Part shown: piece by piece, positions 5,899-14,445 of the stretch
Numbering within the stretch: position 1 is the stretch's first letter
Layout of the letters: every line of letters starts with the position of its first letter
Origin: CAZLAK01 sp964557545
Lineage (GTDB): Bacteria > Bacillota > Desulfotomaculia > Desulfotomaculales > Pelotomaculaceae
DNA length: 33,313 nucleotides
Assembly (NCBI GenBank): GCA_964557545.1
Contig: CAZLAK010000022.1
Span: 1 to 33,313, forward strand
Reading direction: 5' to 3'
Notes under the pieces: model-generated
Database searches by the model: none
Told to the model about the DNA's origin: nothing
The model's input: the letters and a program-made list of their open reading frames with translations, nothing else
Translations under genes and position numbers: made by a program

Positions 5899-8800
5899 TT
5901 AACTTTTGATTAATTCTGCGCTTTTTGGACAAGTTCCTCCTTTTCTTTCAAGCAATACCCGCAAGAGCTCGCCCAGTATGTCCAGTAATTCCCTTGTTTT
6001 TTGCCCCCCCTCAAACGAAAGCCGCAGTTTTATTTCAAACTCCCCGCCGGCATGGCTGTATTTTATGGCATGGCGGTACTTTTCACCGGCCGCGACCAGC
6101 GCCTCGCCGGTAAGGGAGTGTCCTTGGGCAAAGACAAGCCGCACTAGTCCCGTCTGGTAACTAATACTCTTGGCTCTAAGCCTCCCCGCCAGTATCTTTA
6201 TTCCCGCCACCGCCAGGAGGTTTTGTACACAAGGCGGCATATCCCCAAAGCGGTCGAGCAGTTCACCAGCCAGTTCGTCCAGTTCTTCTTCCGAAGTCAG
6301 GCCGGCTATCCTCCGGTATATTTCCACCTTTTGTCTTTCATCCGGGATATAACTGGCCGGGATATAAGCTTCCACCGGGAGCTCTATGACCGTCTCGGGC
6401 GGCTGAACGATTTCTTCGCCCCTGGCCTCACGGACAGCCTCTTCCAACAGCCGGCAATAAAGGTCGAAACCGACGGCCGCAATGTGGCCGTGCTGTTCGG
6501 CCCCCAGGATATTCCCTGCCCCGCGTATTTCGAGATCGCGCATGGCTATCTTAAAGCCAGAGCCCAACTCGGTAAACTCCCTTATGGCAGAAAGGCGTTT
6601 TTCCGCCGCCTCCTTTAAAATTTTATCCCTGCGGAACGTAAAGTAAGCGTAAGCTACCCTGTTGGAGCGGCCCACTCTTCCCCGCAGCTGGTAGAGTTGG
6701 GCTAAACCCATCATGTCCGCTTCTTTCACTATCAGGGTGTTTACATTGGGGATGTCAAGGCCGTTTTCAATAATAGTAGTACAAACCAGCACGTCGTATT
6801 TCCTGTTAATAAAGTCGATCATCACCTGCTCTAATTCGTCTTCCCCCATTTGACCGTGAGCCATAGCAATTCTGGCCTCAGGCACCAGCTCTCTTAGCCA
6901 CGCGGTTACCCGCTCCAGTTCCATCACCCGGTTGTAAACAAAGAAGACCTGGCCCTCCCGCCCGAGCTCGCGCCGTATGGCTTCCCGGATGAGGACAGGG
7001 TCTTCTTCTAAAACGTAGGTCTGCACGGGGTAGCGGTCTTCCGGGGGGGTTTCCAGGATACTGGTATCGCGCACACCCACCAAGGACATGTGCAGGGTGC
7101 GCGGGATCGGCGTGGCCGTCAGCGTGAGCACATCTACGTCCCGGCGCAGCATTTTCAGGCGCTCCTTGTGGGCCACCCCAAAGCGCTGCTCTTCATCTAC
7201 CACTAAAAGACCCAGGTCTTTAAAGCGGACATCTTCCTGGAGCAAGCGGTGAGTGCCGATAATAATATCTACTGTGCCTTTGGCCAGCCCCTCCAGGATC
7301 CGCCGCTGCTCGCGGGGGGATTTAAAGCGGCTCAGCACCTCCACGTTAACCGGGTAGCCGGCCAGGCGTTCTTTAAAAGTGTAGAAGTGCTGCTGGGCCA
7401 GAATAGTAGTGGGCACCAGGACAGCCACCTGCTTGCCGTCCACAACCGCTTTAAAGGCGGCCCGCAAAGCGATTTCCGTCTTGCCGTAACCGACGTCCCC
7501 GCAGAGAAGCCGGTCCATAGGGCGCGGTTTTTCCATATCCGCCTTTACCTCTTCCACCGCCCGCAGTTGGTCGGGAGTCTCCTCGTAGGGGAACGAATCT
7601 TCAAACTCCTTTTGCCAGACCGTGTCCGGCCCAAAGGCATGCCCCCTGATAGTCTCCCGGGCGGCGTACAGGGCCAGGAGTTCGCCGGCCATCTCCCGCA
7701 CGGCTTCCTTGACCCTGCTCTTCACCCTAGCCCAGTCACTGCCGCCCAGACGTGACAGGCGCGGGGCTTCTCCCTCGCCGCCCAAGTATTTCTGAATGAG
7801 CCCTACCTGGTCAACTGGCACGTAGAGCTTATCTTCCCCGGCATACTTGATGAGGAGGTACTCCTTTTGAATGCCACCTATGGACAGCGGCACAACACCC
7901 AGGTAGCGGCCAATGCCGTGGTTGGTGTGCACAACGTAATCTCCGGCTTTTAAATCTACAAACGGCGCCAGCTTCTCCGTGCGAGGCCGGCGCGCCGGAG
8001 ACTTTCGTGTTTTGGAAAGTACGGCAGACTCGCTGATCACGGCAAATCTGGCTTGCGGCAAGTCAAATCCTTCCCGTAAAGCACCTGTGGTGATGAGCAC
8101 ATTGCCGGGCCTTATATGACCCTCTGGATTGGCGGCAAAAAAAGCCTCTACACCGTTTTCAGCCATCAGCCCGGCAAGCTGCTGGCCCCTCTGCCGCCCG
8201 GCAACCAAAACGACCACGGCGTAACCGTCCCGGCGCCAGCTGCCCACTTCTGCCGCCAGCGCCGCACCCCCGGCAGCAGAATAGTCCGGGAGGCTCCTGG
8301 ACGTAACATATACTTCACGGTCTAGCTGCAAAAAGTCGGGCCGGCGCGGCAGGAGGGAAGTGTAAACGCACCGGTGCGCCCGAAGAGCGCTTTGCAAGTC
8401 CTCCCACCCGGCATAACATTTAAACTGGGAGGGCAAAATCCTGCCTTTTTCTGCTAAAATGGTATAAGTTTCTGCGCGTTCTCGCTGGATAAAATTTACT
8501 ACTTCGTAAAAGCGCAAAAAATCGTCAACCAAAACCGGAGTGTTGGAAGGCAGGTAGTCCAGGATGGTGACGGCCTTCTGGTAGAAATAAGGCAGGAAGT
8601 GTTCTGGGACAATACCCGCCCCGCCACCTTCATCAAGGGCAGCAAATCCTTCTTTCAGCTGCCGCAAAGCTGTAAAATCACCTTTTTTCTTAAGGCGCTC
8701 GACTTGTCTTAGGTACTCGCCGCAGGCGGCCTCCAACCCTTTTTCCCACAGTTGGGGGGGGACTACGGCTTCACGGGCCGGACCGATCAAAACTTCACTG

Positions 8801-9456
8801 GTATTTTCCTCCGAGCGCTGGGTGGAAACGTTAAAGCGGCGGATGGAGTCAATTTCCTCATCGAAAAGTTCTATCCTAAACGGCCTGGCTGCCGTCATAG
8901 GAAAAACATCCAAAATACCTCCCCGGCAGGCAAACTGGCCGCGCCCTTCCACTGTATCTACCCTTTCGTAACCCAAATCGGCTAACCGTCGCAAAAGAGA
9001 TTCCCTGCCCACTTTGCTCCCTTGCGCCAGGCGCAAAAATTGCTCCCGAAAAACATCCGGCGGCACAAGCCTCCTTAAGACCGCTTCCGCCGGAGCAACA
9101 ATTACAAGCCTTTTACCGGCTGCCAAGTCTTCCAGCACTGCCAGGCGCGAAGCGGCCACCTCCTTGCTCTGGGCCAGGACCTGACAGGGAATAATCTGGA
9201 GAACCGGAAAGAGCCGGACGGGGGTACTTGGCAAAAGCCAGGACAGCTCTTCCACCAGCCGGCCAGCTTCCCGCTCACCGGGCGTTATTATTAATACCGG
9301 CAGGTCACAGAGTTCTTCTGCCAGCCCGGCAAAAAAGTAACTGGTAAGCGAGCCAAAAAGCCCGAAAACAGCCTGCTGGCTTTTATGGTTGCGAAGGTGG
9401 CTAACTACTTCATTAAAGGCGTACAGGCGTCGCAAGGGCCTTAAAATCCCGCGCAT
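5899..9456 (-). CDS. mfd: Transcription-repair coupling factor Mfd
   Basis: Mfd pushes stalled RNA polymerase off damaged DNA and recruits UvrA. The 1185-residue product has the UvrB-like N-terminal region with the HLRNHKSQQAVFGLFGSL opening, the RNA polymerase-binding RID segment near residue 500 (LKAGDYVVHTNHGIGRYLG), and a RecG-like translocase. In the translocase, Walker A GDVGYGKTE lies near residue 650 and the Walker B-type DEEQ near 753, followed by the TRCF C-terminal domain. The frame opens at 9477, but the ATG at 9456 has GGAGGG 5 bases upstream and is the better start. It sits between fin and spoVT, as in Bacillus. Confidence 0.98.
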   Translation of the reverse strand: MRGILRPLRRLYAFNEVVSHLRNHKSQQAVFGLFGSLTSYFFAGLAEELCDLPVLIITPGEREAGRLVEELSWLLPSTPVRLFPVLQIIPCQVLAQSKEVAASRLAVLEDLAAGKRLVIVAPAEAVLRRLVPPDVFREQFLRLAQGSKVGRESLLRRLADLGYERVDTVEGRGQFACRGGILDVFPMTAARPFRIELFDEEIDSIRRFNVSTQRSEENTSEVLIGPAREAVVPPQLWEKGLEAACGEYLRQVERLKKKGDFTALRQLKEGFAALDEGGGAGIVPEHFLPYFYQKAVTILDYLPSNTPVLVDDFLRFYEVVNFIQRERAETYTILAEKGRILPSQFKCYAGWEDLQSALRAHRCVYTSLLPRRPDFLQLDREVYVTSRSLPDYSAAGGAALAAEVGSWRRDGYAVVVLVAGRQRGQQLAGLMAENGVEAFFAANPEGHIRPGNVLITTGALREGFDLPQARFAVISESAVLSKTRKSPARRPRTEKLAPFVDLKAGDYVVHTNHGIGRYLGVVPLSIGGIQKEYLLIKYAGEDKLYVPVDQVGLIQKYLGGEGEAPRLSRLGGSDWARVKSRVKEAVREMAGELLALYAARETIRGHAFGPDTVWQKEFEDSFPYEETPDQLRAVEEVKADMEKPRPMDRLLCGDVGYGKTEIALRAAFKAVVDGKQVAVLVPTTILAQQHFYTFKERLAGYPVNVEVLSRFKSPREQRRILEGLAKGTVDIIIGTHRLLQEDVRFKDLGLLVVDEEQRFGVAHKERLKMLRRDVDVLTLTATPIPRTLHMSLVGVRDTSILETPPEDRYPVQTYVLEEDPVLIREAIRRELGREGQVFFVYNRVMELERVTAWLRELVPEARIAMAHGQMGEDELEQVMIDFINRKYDVLVCTTIIENGLDIPNVNTLIVKEADMMGLAQLYQLRGRVGRSNRVAYAYFTFRRDKILKEAAEKRLSAIREFTELGSGFKIAMRDLEIRGAGNILGAEQHGHIAAVGFDLYCRLLEEAVREARGEEIVQPPETVIELPVEAYIPASYIPDERQKVEIYRRIAGLTSEEELDELAGELLDRFGDMPPCVQNLLAVAGIKILAGRLRAKSISYQTGLVRLVFAQGHSLTGEALVAAGEKYRHAIKYSHAGGEFEIKLRLSFEGGQKTRELLDILGELLRVLLERKGGTCPKSAELIKS

Positions 9457-9480
9457 AAAAACCCTCCAAAAAGCCATTAG

Positions 9481-9515
9481 AAAAAGAGCTTTAGCTTATA
9501 TTGCGGCTAAAGCTC
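9481..9515 (-). terminator. Intrinsic terminator after fin
   Basis: On the minus strand GAGCTTTAGC (9506-9515) pairs perfectly with GCTAAAGCTC (9486-9495) over a 10-base loop, then five Ts (9481-9485). It ends the pth-prsW-like-fin transcript just before mfd, so mfd must use read-through or a promoter within this 80-base gap. Confidence 0.85.
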
Positions 9516-9541
9516 TCGTTTGCGCTGCTGCTGTTATATAT

Positions 9542-9769
9542 TTAGTGGTATAGAGGTCCGCCGTAAAAAGTTGCCTCCCTGCCGTAGAAAGCCTCCCGGC
9601 AATCGTCGCACAAGGTTTTTAAAAAAACTACCGGCTGACCATCACCCTCTATTATATCTGCCCCTACTGTACCCGTCAATGTAGAAGGGGTGCCGGCTAA
9701 TTGGCGGGGCGGGACTTCTACTTCTGACAAAACTGCGTCACAACACTCACATACAGCCAAAAATTTCAT
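9542..9769 (-). CDS. fin: Anti-sigma-F factor Fin family protein (divergent)
   Basis: This 75-residue protein has two cysteine pairs: CECC near residues 7-10 and LCDDCREAF near 53-61. Between them is a DIIEGDG segment. This matches the layout of Fin (YabK), a small zinc-binding protein that inhibits sigma-F and helps the switch to sigma-G in the forespore. The position between pth and mfd is the same as in Bacillus, which strengthens a call that sequence alone would leave moderate. The first pair is CxxC with an extra Cys following, rather than the usual spacing of other residues. The start ATG is 6 bases after GAGGAGG. Confidence 0.75.
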   Translation of the reverse strand: MKFLAVCECCDAVLSEVEVPPRQLAGTPSTLTGTVGADIIEGDGQPVVFLKTLCDDCREAFYGREATFYGGPLYH

Positions 9770-9803
9770 CGCCGGCCTCCTCTTTAATTACCAACCCCAA
9801 TCC

Positions 9804-10232
9804 TTAAGACCTCCTCTTGGCCAAAGCCAGTACAGTCCAGTTCCAGGCAGCGTGGAAAAGCACACTGGCGGCCAGGGCTGCCGGAAGACTACCTGACCTC
9901 CCCCACACGCCCGCACAGGCCAAACCAAAGGCAGCATGAGTAACACCAGCCAAAATCCCGGCAGCACACCCGCCGCCAACGCAGGAAAACACTTCCCATA
10001 CACCTTCTATTACTCCGAACACCAGGTGGGTAAAAAAAATATCGGCACCGCAAAACAGGGCTGCAAACGTCTTCGCCGTTTCCTCCACGAGAGCAGCCAG
10101 CACGGATCTGCTTTGCGGGCAAAGCCGCGCCGAGAAGGTATTTACGCCCCAGGAAAAGGCCGCAGCCATAACCCCGGCGGCGAGCGGCGCGTGCCAAGGG
10201 GATAGAGCCCAACCAAACGCTATTCTTTTCAC
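9804..10232 (-). CDS. PrsW-like intramembrane protease family protein
   Basis: A 142-residue, strongly hydrophobic protein with about four membrane segments and a set of conserved polar residues inside them: VEETAK (Glu50, Glu51), FGVIEG (Glu76), THAAFG (His99) and LFHAAWN (His127, Asn131). This arrangement resembles the PrsW/CPBP group of intramembrane peptidases; PrsW cuts an anti-sigma factor in Bacillus. It is shorter than typical PrsW. Its GTG start overlaps the pth stop (GTGA), so translation is likely coupled to pth. The frame extends further upstream inside pth, but no better start appears there. Family placement is by motif only. Confidence 0.6.
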   Translation of the reverse strand: MKRIAFGWALSPWHAPLAAGVMAAAFSWGVNTFSARLCPQSRSVLAALVEETAKTFAALFCGADIFFTHLVFGVIEGVWEVFSCVGGGCAAGILAGVTHAAFGLACAGVWGRSGSLPAALAASVLFHAAWNWTVLALAKRRS

Positions 10233-10795
10233 CTTCTGTTGTATTCGTTCATAGCCTGTTCCACACCGTCTGTGAGCAGGCACCGCACGGCGCAAGCGGC
10301 TAACTCTGCCGCTTTGGCCAGCTGTTCTGCTTCATCGCCCCTAAGCGGGGCCAGCACAAAATCTACAGGGTCAGCTTCCGGGCCGTCCGGCCTGCCAATA
10401 CCAACCCTTACCCGGGGAAAATCTTGAGTGCCGAGGGCATCAATAATTGACTGTACCCCTCTGTGGCCAGCCGATCCCCCTTTGGGCCTGACTCTTATCC
10501 TCCCCGGCGGCAGGTCCAAGTCATCGTAGACTACTACCAGATCCGCCGGCGAAAGCCTGTATTGCTTAAGGAGGGCAGCCACCGAGCGGCCGCTTAAGTT
10601 CATGTAAGTCTGCGGCTTGGCCAGCAGCACATCAACGGCACCTATTCTCCCCAGGCCGGTTAAAGCCGCGCACTTTTTCACGCTTACGGCTATACCCATC
10701 CAGCTGGCCAGAACGTCGACTACCATAAAGCCGGCATTGTGGCGCGTGTTAGCGTATTTTTGGCCCGGGTTGCCGAGACCGGCGACAATCTTCAC
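10229..10795 (-). CDS. pth: Peptidyl-tRNA hydrolase
   Basis: Pth frees tRNA from peptidyl-tRNA released by stalled ribosomes. The 188-residue product starts MKIVAGLGNPGQKYANTRHN, with the catalytic His at about residue 20. It continues with the AKPQTYMNLSG motif, YDDLDLPPGRIRVRPKGGSAGHRGVQSI split over the mid-region, and RVGIGRP. The open frame runs 31 codons further upstream, but the GTG at 10795 has GGAGGTG 6 bases before it and gives the family N-terminus. The stop overlaps the start of the PrsW-like gene. Pth next to fin and mfd is the classic Firmicute order. Confidence 0.97.
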   Translation of the reverse strand: MKIVAGLGNPGQKYANTRHNAGFMVVDVLASWMGIAVSVKKCAALTGLGRIGAVDVLLAKPQTYMNLSGRSVAALLKQYRLSPADLVVVYDDLDLPPGRIRVRPKGGSAGHRGVQSIIDALGTQDFPRVRVGIGRPDGPEADPVDFVLAPLRGDEAEQLAKAAELAACAVRCLLTDGVEQAMNEYNRR

Positions 10796-10991
10796 CCGCA
10801 GCACCTCCACTGGCAAATAACCAACCTGTGCCAACACATCTAATTTTATAATTGGACGTGCGCGAACGGAAGATTTTTTTCGCCGCAACCCAAAGCTTGC
10901 ATAACTATTATTCCCTTATTCTGTCATAAACATTCTTGGGGGGGAATATTTATTAGCTAAAGAATTCCTGGACAAAAAGGGGGGCGCAGTT

Positions 10992-11750
10992 GTGCGTAAG
11001 AGCAAAAAATTCGCCTCCATGCCGGTTATAAGTCTAGAGGAGGGCAGGCAAATCGGCACCGTAAAGGGGCTTTTGCTCGACCCGGCCGGCAAGAGGGTGG
11101 CTGCTCTCATCATTGAGCAAAAAGGCTGGTTTAAAGAACAGAGGTTTGTGCCCTACCATAAAGTACACAGTGTAGGCGAAAACGCCATCACCGTGGAAAA
11201 GTCTTCCCGGGCCGATAAAGCGGCTAACCTGCCGGAGATCGTAAGGCTTTTAAAAGAAAGGGTAAACCTTCTGGGAACGCGAATAGTAGCCGAAAACGGC
11301 ACGCTCTTAGGTTTTGTAGACGAATACTATGTCGACGAAACAAGCGGCACTATAACCGGTTTAGAATTCTCGGGAAGACTCTTAGAAAGTGTAATTAAGG
11401 GCCGGGCCTTTTTAGACATAGCTTACGTGCGCACTATAGGCAAAGAGGTAGTAGTAATCACTAATGAAGGCGTGGAAAATGTATTTAAGCTAGACGGCGG
11501 CCTGCAAGAAACATTTAAAGGAATTATGGAAAGCACAGGCCACCTGTGGGAAAATACTGTCCAAAAGACCAAGGAAATCAGCGCCAACATCAACAAGTCG
11601 CTGGAAAAAGTAAAGAAGGAAAAAAGGGGAAGCACGCAGGAACAAAAACCGCCAAAAACAGAAGAGCCGGAAAAAGAGGGTTTTAGCGCGGCGAATAAAA
11701 GTGATACGGGCGAAAGCAACGGCCGGGAAAAAAACCAAAACGGGGATTAG
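10992..11750 (+). CDS. PRC-barrel domain protein
   Basis: This 252-residue protein has two PRC-barrel units, roughly residues 5-75 (PVISLEEGRQIGTVKGLLLD) and 90-165 (GTRIVAENGTLLGFVDEYYVDE). A charged, Lys/Glu-rich low-complexity tail of about 60 residues follows. PRC barrels are small beta domains found in RNA-processing and photosynthetic proteins and often serve as interaction modules; in spore formers paired PRC proteins are sometimes called YlmC/YmxH-like. There is no signal peptide or membrane segment. The start is GTG about 7 bases after a GGGGGG run. It is divergent from pth with 196 bases between them, and a strong terminator follows. Confidence 0.8.
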   Translation: MRKSKKFASMPVISLEEGRQIGTVKGLLLDPAGKRVAALIIEQKGWFKEQRFVPYHKVHSVGENAITVEKSSRADKAANLPEIVRLLKERVNLLGTRIVAENGTLLGFVDEYYVDETSGTITGLEFSGRLLESVIKGRAFLDIAYVRTIGKEVVVITNEGVENVFKLDGGLQETFKGIMESTGHLWENTVQKTKEISANINKSLEKVKKEKRGSTQEQKPPKTEEPEKEGFSAANKSDTGESNGREKNQNGD

Positions 11751-11810
11751 GAAATTTTATTCCGGAAATTTTATTTCAGTTGTTTTAAAATTTTTCTATT
11801 TTAAAGGTCT

Positions 11811-11836
11811 TTCGCCGCATTACGGCGAATTTTTTT
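11811..11836 (+). terminator. Intrinsic terminator after the PRC-barrel gene
   Basis: TTCGCCG (11811-11817) pairs with CGGCGAA (11823-11829) over a 5-base loop and is followed by seven Ts (11830-11836). It separates the PRC-barrel gene from the small gene that starts at 11866. Confidence 0.9.
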
Positions 11837-11865
11837 GTTAATACAGAGCAAATGAGGTGGGTTAA

Positions 11866-12192
11866 GTGGACGACAGCCTGTTCAAGCGGCTTTTGTTAGT
11901 TGGGGAAGACGACGAAAATATAAGCGATCTCATCGCTATGGGTTACTTGAAAGTAGTTGAAGGAAAGTTCTTGCGCACAAAAAAATACGAGGCAGAAATG
12001 AATGAGTTCATTACCTCCAAAAAAGAAGCCCTTTACCGGGCAATAGAAAAGCTGGGCAGCGCCGAAAACATTCCCAAAACCATGGAAGCTGCCGGGATTA
12101 CCGATTTCATTACCTTTATTTTTCTGGCCGAAGAACTGGTAGCCGACGGGAGACTAAAAAAGGACAGGGAAAAGAACTGCATTATCGCTTAA
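11866..12192 (+). CDS. Small soluble protein of unknown function
   Basis: I do not recognise this 108-residue product. It is charged and mostly helical by composition, has no signal or membrane segment, and its single cysteine is near the end (NCIIA). The opening MDDSLFKRLLLVGEDDENISDLIAMGYLKV could be a small helical domain. The GTG start has GAGGTGG 5 bases upstream, which makes translation credible. It lies 24 bases before a DUF1614 gene on the same strand, so the two are probably co-transcribed. Confidence 0.7.
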   Translation: MDDSLFKRLLLVGEDDENISDLIAMGYLKVVEGKFLRTKKYEAEMNEFITSKKEALYRAIEKLGSAENIPKTMEAAGITDFITFIFLAEELVADGRLKKDREKNCIIA

Positions 12193-12216
12193 AAGACATA
12201 AGGGCAGGTGTTCTGC

Positions 12217-12855
12217 GTGCCCCTTTTATGGTTTATATACCTTATCCTCCTGCTGCCGCTGTTAATATTTGTCTTATTCTTTCAGGTGACTGCTTTTTCG
12301 TTTACTAAACTCGGGCTGTCACCGCAAGGTGCCGTATGGTTATTTTGCCTTTCACTGGCCGGCAGCCTCGTAAACATACCCCTTTTCCGGCGGCGTCTCT
12401 TCGTAGAAGACTGGCCTTCACCCTTTCACCTTTTCTTTTACTATTACCCCCCGCGCGTGCACGAGCAGGTTATTGCCGTTAACGTGGGAGGGGCGGTCGT
12501 GCCAGCAATTTTTTCTGTTTACCTCTTAGGGCGCGCCCCGCTTTTGCCCACCCTTGTCGCTACGGTTGCTGTTACCCTAGTGGCTAAAAGTCTTGCCCGG
12601 CCCGTAGCAGGCGTTGGCATTTCCCTGCCGGCTTTCATCCCGCCTCTGGTAGCGGCAGCAGCCGCCGTCATCCTCGCCGGCGGTCAAGCTGCGCCCGTGG
12701 CCTACATCGCCGGAGTGTGGGGCACCCTCATCGGGGCCGACCTCCTAAACCTGCACCGCCTCCGGGAACTGGGAGCCCACGTGCTCTCCATAGGCGGGGC
12801 CGGCGTCTTCGACGGTATCTTCATGGTAGGAGTTGTAGCTGCCCTCTTAGCCTAA
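12217..12855 (+). CDS. DUF1614 membrane protein
   Basis: A very hydrophobic protein of 212 residues with about six to seven membrane segments. It ends with SIGGAGVFDGIFMVGVVAALLA and has a GADLLNLHRL segment before it, both typical of the DUF1614 family found in archaea and thermophilic Firmicutes. No function is established for the family. Two GTG codons are possible. The one at 12208 is 3 bases from AAGGG, while the one at 12217 has AGGTG at 6 bases, so I chose 12217. No known transporter signature is visible. Confidence 0.8.
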   Translation: MPLLWFIYLILLLPLLIFVLFFQVTAFSFTKLGLSPQGAVWLFCLSLAGSLVNIPLFRRRLFVEDWPSPFHLFFYYYPPRVHEQVIAVNVGGAVVPAIFSVYLLGRAPLLPTLVATVAVTLVAKSLARPVAGVGISLPAFIPPLVAAAAAVILAGGQAAPVAYIAGVWGTLIGADLLNLHRLRELGAHVLSIGGAGVFDGIFMVGVVAALLA

Positions 12856-12931
12856 AACGGCGCTCTTTACAGCTTCTCAACGTTTCTTTCCACCCACCGG
12901 CGCAGCAGGCGTGCCGGGCGATTATTAATAA

Positions 12932-12954
12932 AGCGGCGCAAAAATTGCGCCGCT
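12932..12954. terminator. Inverted repeat, probable terminator between convergent genes
   Basis: AGCGGCGCAA (12932-12941) and TTGCGCCGCT (12945-12954) form a perfect 10-bp stem with a 3-base loop. On the minus strand it is followed by TTTATTAATAAT, a weak T tract. On the plus strand no T tract follows. It most likely ends the minus-strand gene at 12982-13629 and blocks read-through from the DUF1614 gene. Confidence 0.6.
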
Positions 12955-12981
12955 GCTGCTAGCTGCCTTGTTAAATTGCGC

Positions 12982-13629
12982 TTAATACACTCCTCCTAAA
13001 AGTTTCTCTTCGAGTTCCTTCGGCGTTTCAGCTACTTTCACCGGGCTGATGCTCTCCACAAATCTTATGCCTTCTCCGCTGATCAAAAGCCAGTCCGTTT
13101 CTTCAATCTTCCCTTTGCTTCCTTCCCTTATAATGTAATTTTCTTTTTCTAACTCTAAAACGTCGCCGAACATTACATCGGCAGGAGTGTGGATTCTGTC
13201 GCCCAGGCTGTCTATACTTATCCGCGAATCCGGTTCGACCCTGTATATTTTGTAAAGCTCCTTAACAATGTCGAACTTGCGGTCGTTGGCGTTCCGGTGC
13301 ACGGCGAGATCTTTGCGTCCCTTCCAAAGCTTTAACTCGCCTTCTGTAGCCGCCGGCCAGAAATCTATTTCGGGTATTTTATCGGTAAAAATGTTGACCG
13401 GTTTTTCTTCATCCGGTTTATACGCCGCTGTCAGCAATAGGTTTTTTAATTTGCGCAAAGCAAACTCTGCCGGATCCCCTTGAGTAATTTTAGCAAACTG
13501 CTCGCTGACCCGGATGATAACGAGCTGGTTATTTACATAACAGTTGTATTCTATGCCAGGCACGGGAAATGAACCAGCAAAGCTGTAAAAATTTCTCACG
13601 ATAAACGGCTTTTGAAAAGGTTTTTTCAT
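12982..13629 (-). CDS. Protein of unknown function
   Basis: I do not recognise this 215-residue protein. It appears soluble, with no signal peptide or membrane segment and one cysteine near residue 30. The N-terminal part alternates short hydrophobic strands (FIVRNFYSFAG, NNQLVIIRVSEQFAKI). The C-terminal third (DVLELEKENYIIREG, TDWLLISGEGIRFVESI) also looks beta-rich. The ATG at 13629 has GGGAGGTGG 6 bases upstream; a longer frame to 13656 lacks a site. It stands alone on the minus strand, facing the DUF1614 gene and downstream of the CheY-like gene. Confidence 0.75.
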   Translation of the reverse strand: MKKPFQKPFIVRNFYSFAGSFPVPGIEYNCYVNNQLVIIRVSEQFAKITQGDPAEFALRKLKNLLLTAAYKPDEEKPVNIFTDKIPEIDFWPAATEGELKLWKGRKDLAVHRNANDRKFDIVKELYKIYRVEPDSRISIDSLGDRIHTPADVMFGDVLELEKENYIIREGSKGKIEETDWLLISGEGIRFVESISPVKVAETPKELEEKLLGGVY

Positions 13630-13747
13630 AATATCCACCTCCCGAGTTGAAAGCACTAAAAAGTGAACCCTTTTTAAAAATTTCTTTTTCTTTTAGACTA
13701 ACATCTTCTAAATTTAATTTCAAGAAAATTTTGATTATTTGTATTCC

Positions 13748-14122
13748 CTAACCAGATTTCATGGACACTACTTGTTCAACAGCTTGTAAAAGGCAGTCCT
13801 TTCTAAAGGGCTTGGCGATAAAGCTCTTGGCGCCGGCCCGGAAGGCTTCTTCTACTGCTGCTCTAGTAACAACCGCGCTGCACACGACAATATTAGCCTT
13901 AGGGTCAAATCGGCGGATGGTTCTTACAACTTCAATGCCATCCATTTCCGGCATAGCAATATCAGTAATTACGATGCTGGGCTTTAACTTTTTATACAGT
14001 TCCACCGCTTTTTTGCCGTTTTCCGCTTCTCCCACCACATCATAGCCGCAGCCTGTAATTATTTTTCTAATCATCATGCGCATCAGGGCAGCATCGTCAA
14101 CAATTAGAACCCGCTTGCCCAC
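13748..14122 (-). CDS. Stand-alone CheY-like response regulator receiver
   Basis: A 124-residue single-domain receiver. The acidic pocket is at Asp9-Asp10 (LIVDDAALM), the phosphate-accepting Asp54 is in IVITDIAMPEMDG, the switch region is VVCSAV, and the conserved Lys is in FIAKPF. There is no output domain, so it acts by binding a partner, as CheY does at the flagellar motor or as phosphorelay intermediates such as Spo0F do. No kinase or chemotaxis gene is near. The GTG start has an AGGGGG run 9 bases upstream; the frame extends 16 codons further without support. Which histidine kinase feeds it cannot be told. Confidence 0.92.
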   Translation of the reverse strand: MGKRVLIVDDAALMRMMIRKIITGCGYDVVGEAENGKKAVELYKKLKPSIVITDIAMPEMDGIEVVRTIRRFDPKANIVVCSAVVTRAAVEEAFRAGAKSFIAKPFRKDCLLQAVEQVVSMKSG

Positions 14123-14310
14123 ATAAATCAACCCCCTAATAAAGTGCCGTCTCCGCCTTACACCCTGCAAAAAACCCGGTTTCTTCTGGCCAGTTTTTTG
14201 CGTAAAAAATCATGCCTATTAATTTGCATTATTAATGATAAACAATGAACAATATTAGACAAGAACACTGTGAAGAGAGTCCCATTCTCCCTCTCTCTTT
14301 ATATAAAAGT

Positions 14311-14322
14311 ACTGTATACAGT
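14311..14322. promoter_or_regulatory. 12-bp palindrome, possible operator
   Basis: ACTGTATACAGT is a perfect palindrome flanked by A- and T-rich runs (AAAAGT before, TTTTTT after). Its length and dyad suit a dimeric repressor. It does not match the Firmicute LexA box (GAAC-N4-GTTC). It lies about 240 bases before the DUF763 start and about 190 bases upstream of the receiver gene. Confidence 0.4.
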
Positions 14323-14399
14323 TTTTTATAAAAAATTACTCTTAAGATTCACAAAATTTAAAAAAATTATACAACACCAGCAAGCAGATGCCTATGTGT

Positions 14400-14445
14400 A
14401 CAAAAGTACTTTGCACTTTCGTCCTAGAACCACACGTACTTTTGT
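14400..14445. repeat. Inverted repeat with AAAAGTAC core
   Basis: ACAAAAGTAC (14400-14409) is repeated in perfect inverted form as GTACTTTTGT (14436-14445), 26 bases apart. A third, direct copy of AAAAGTACT lies at 14305-14313, running into the 12-bp palindrome. The arrangement looks like repeated sites for one DNA-binding protein rather than a terminator, as no T tract follows. Confidence 0.45.

Noticed and set aside
6223..6618. Long plus-strand frames within mfd
   Set aside because: They are antisense to conserved Mfd domains and have no ribosome site; high-GC codon bias opens the opposite frames.
14311..14322. LexA operator
   Set aside because: ACTGTATACAGT lacks the GAAC-N4-GTTC form of Firmicute LexA boxes.
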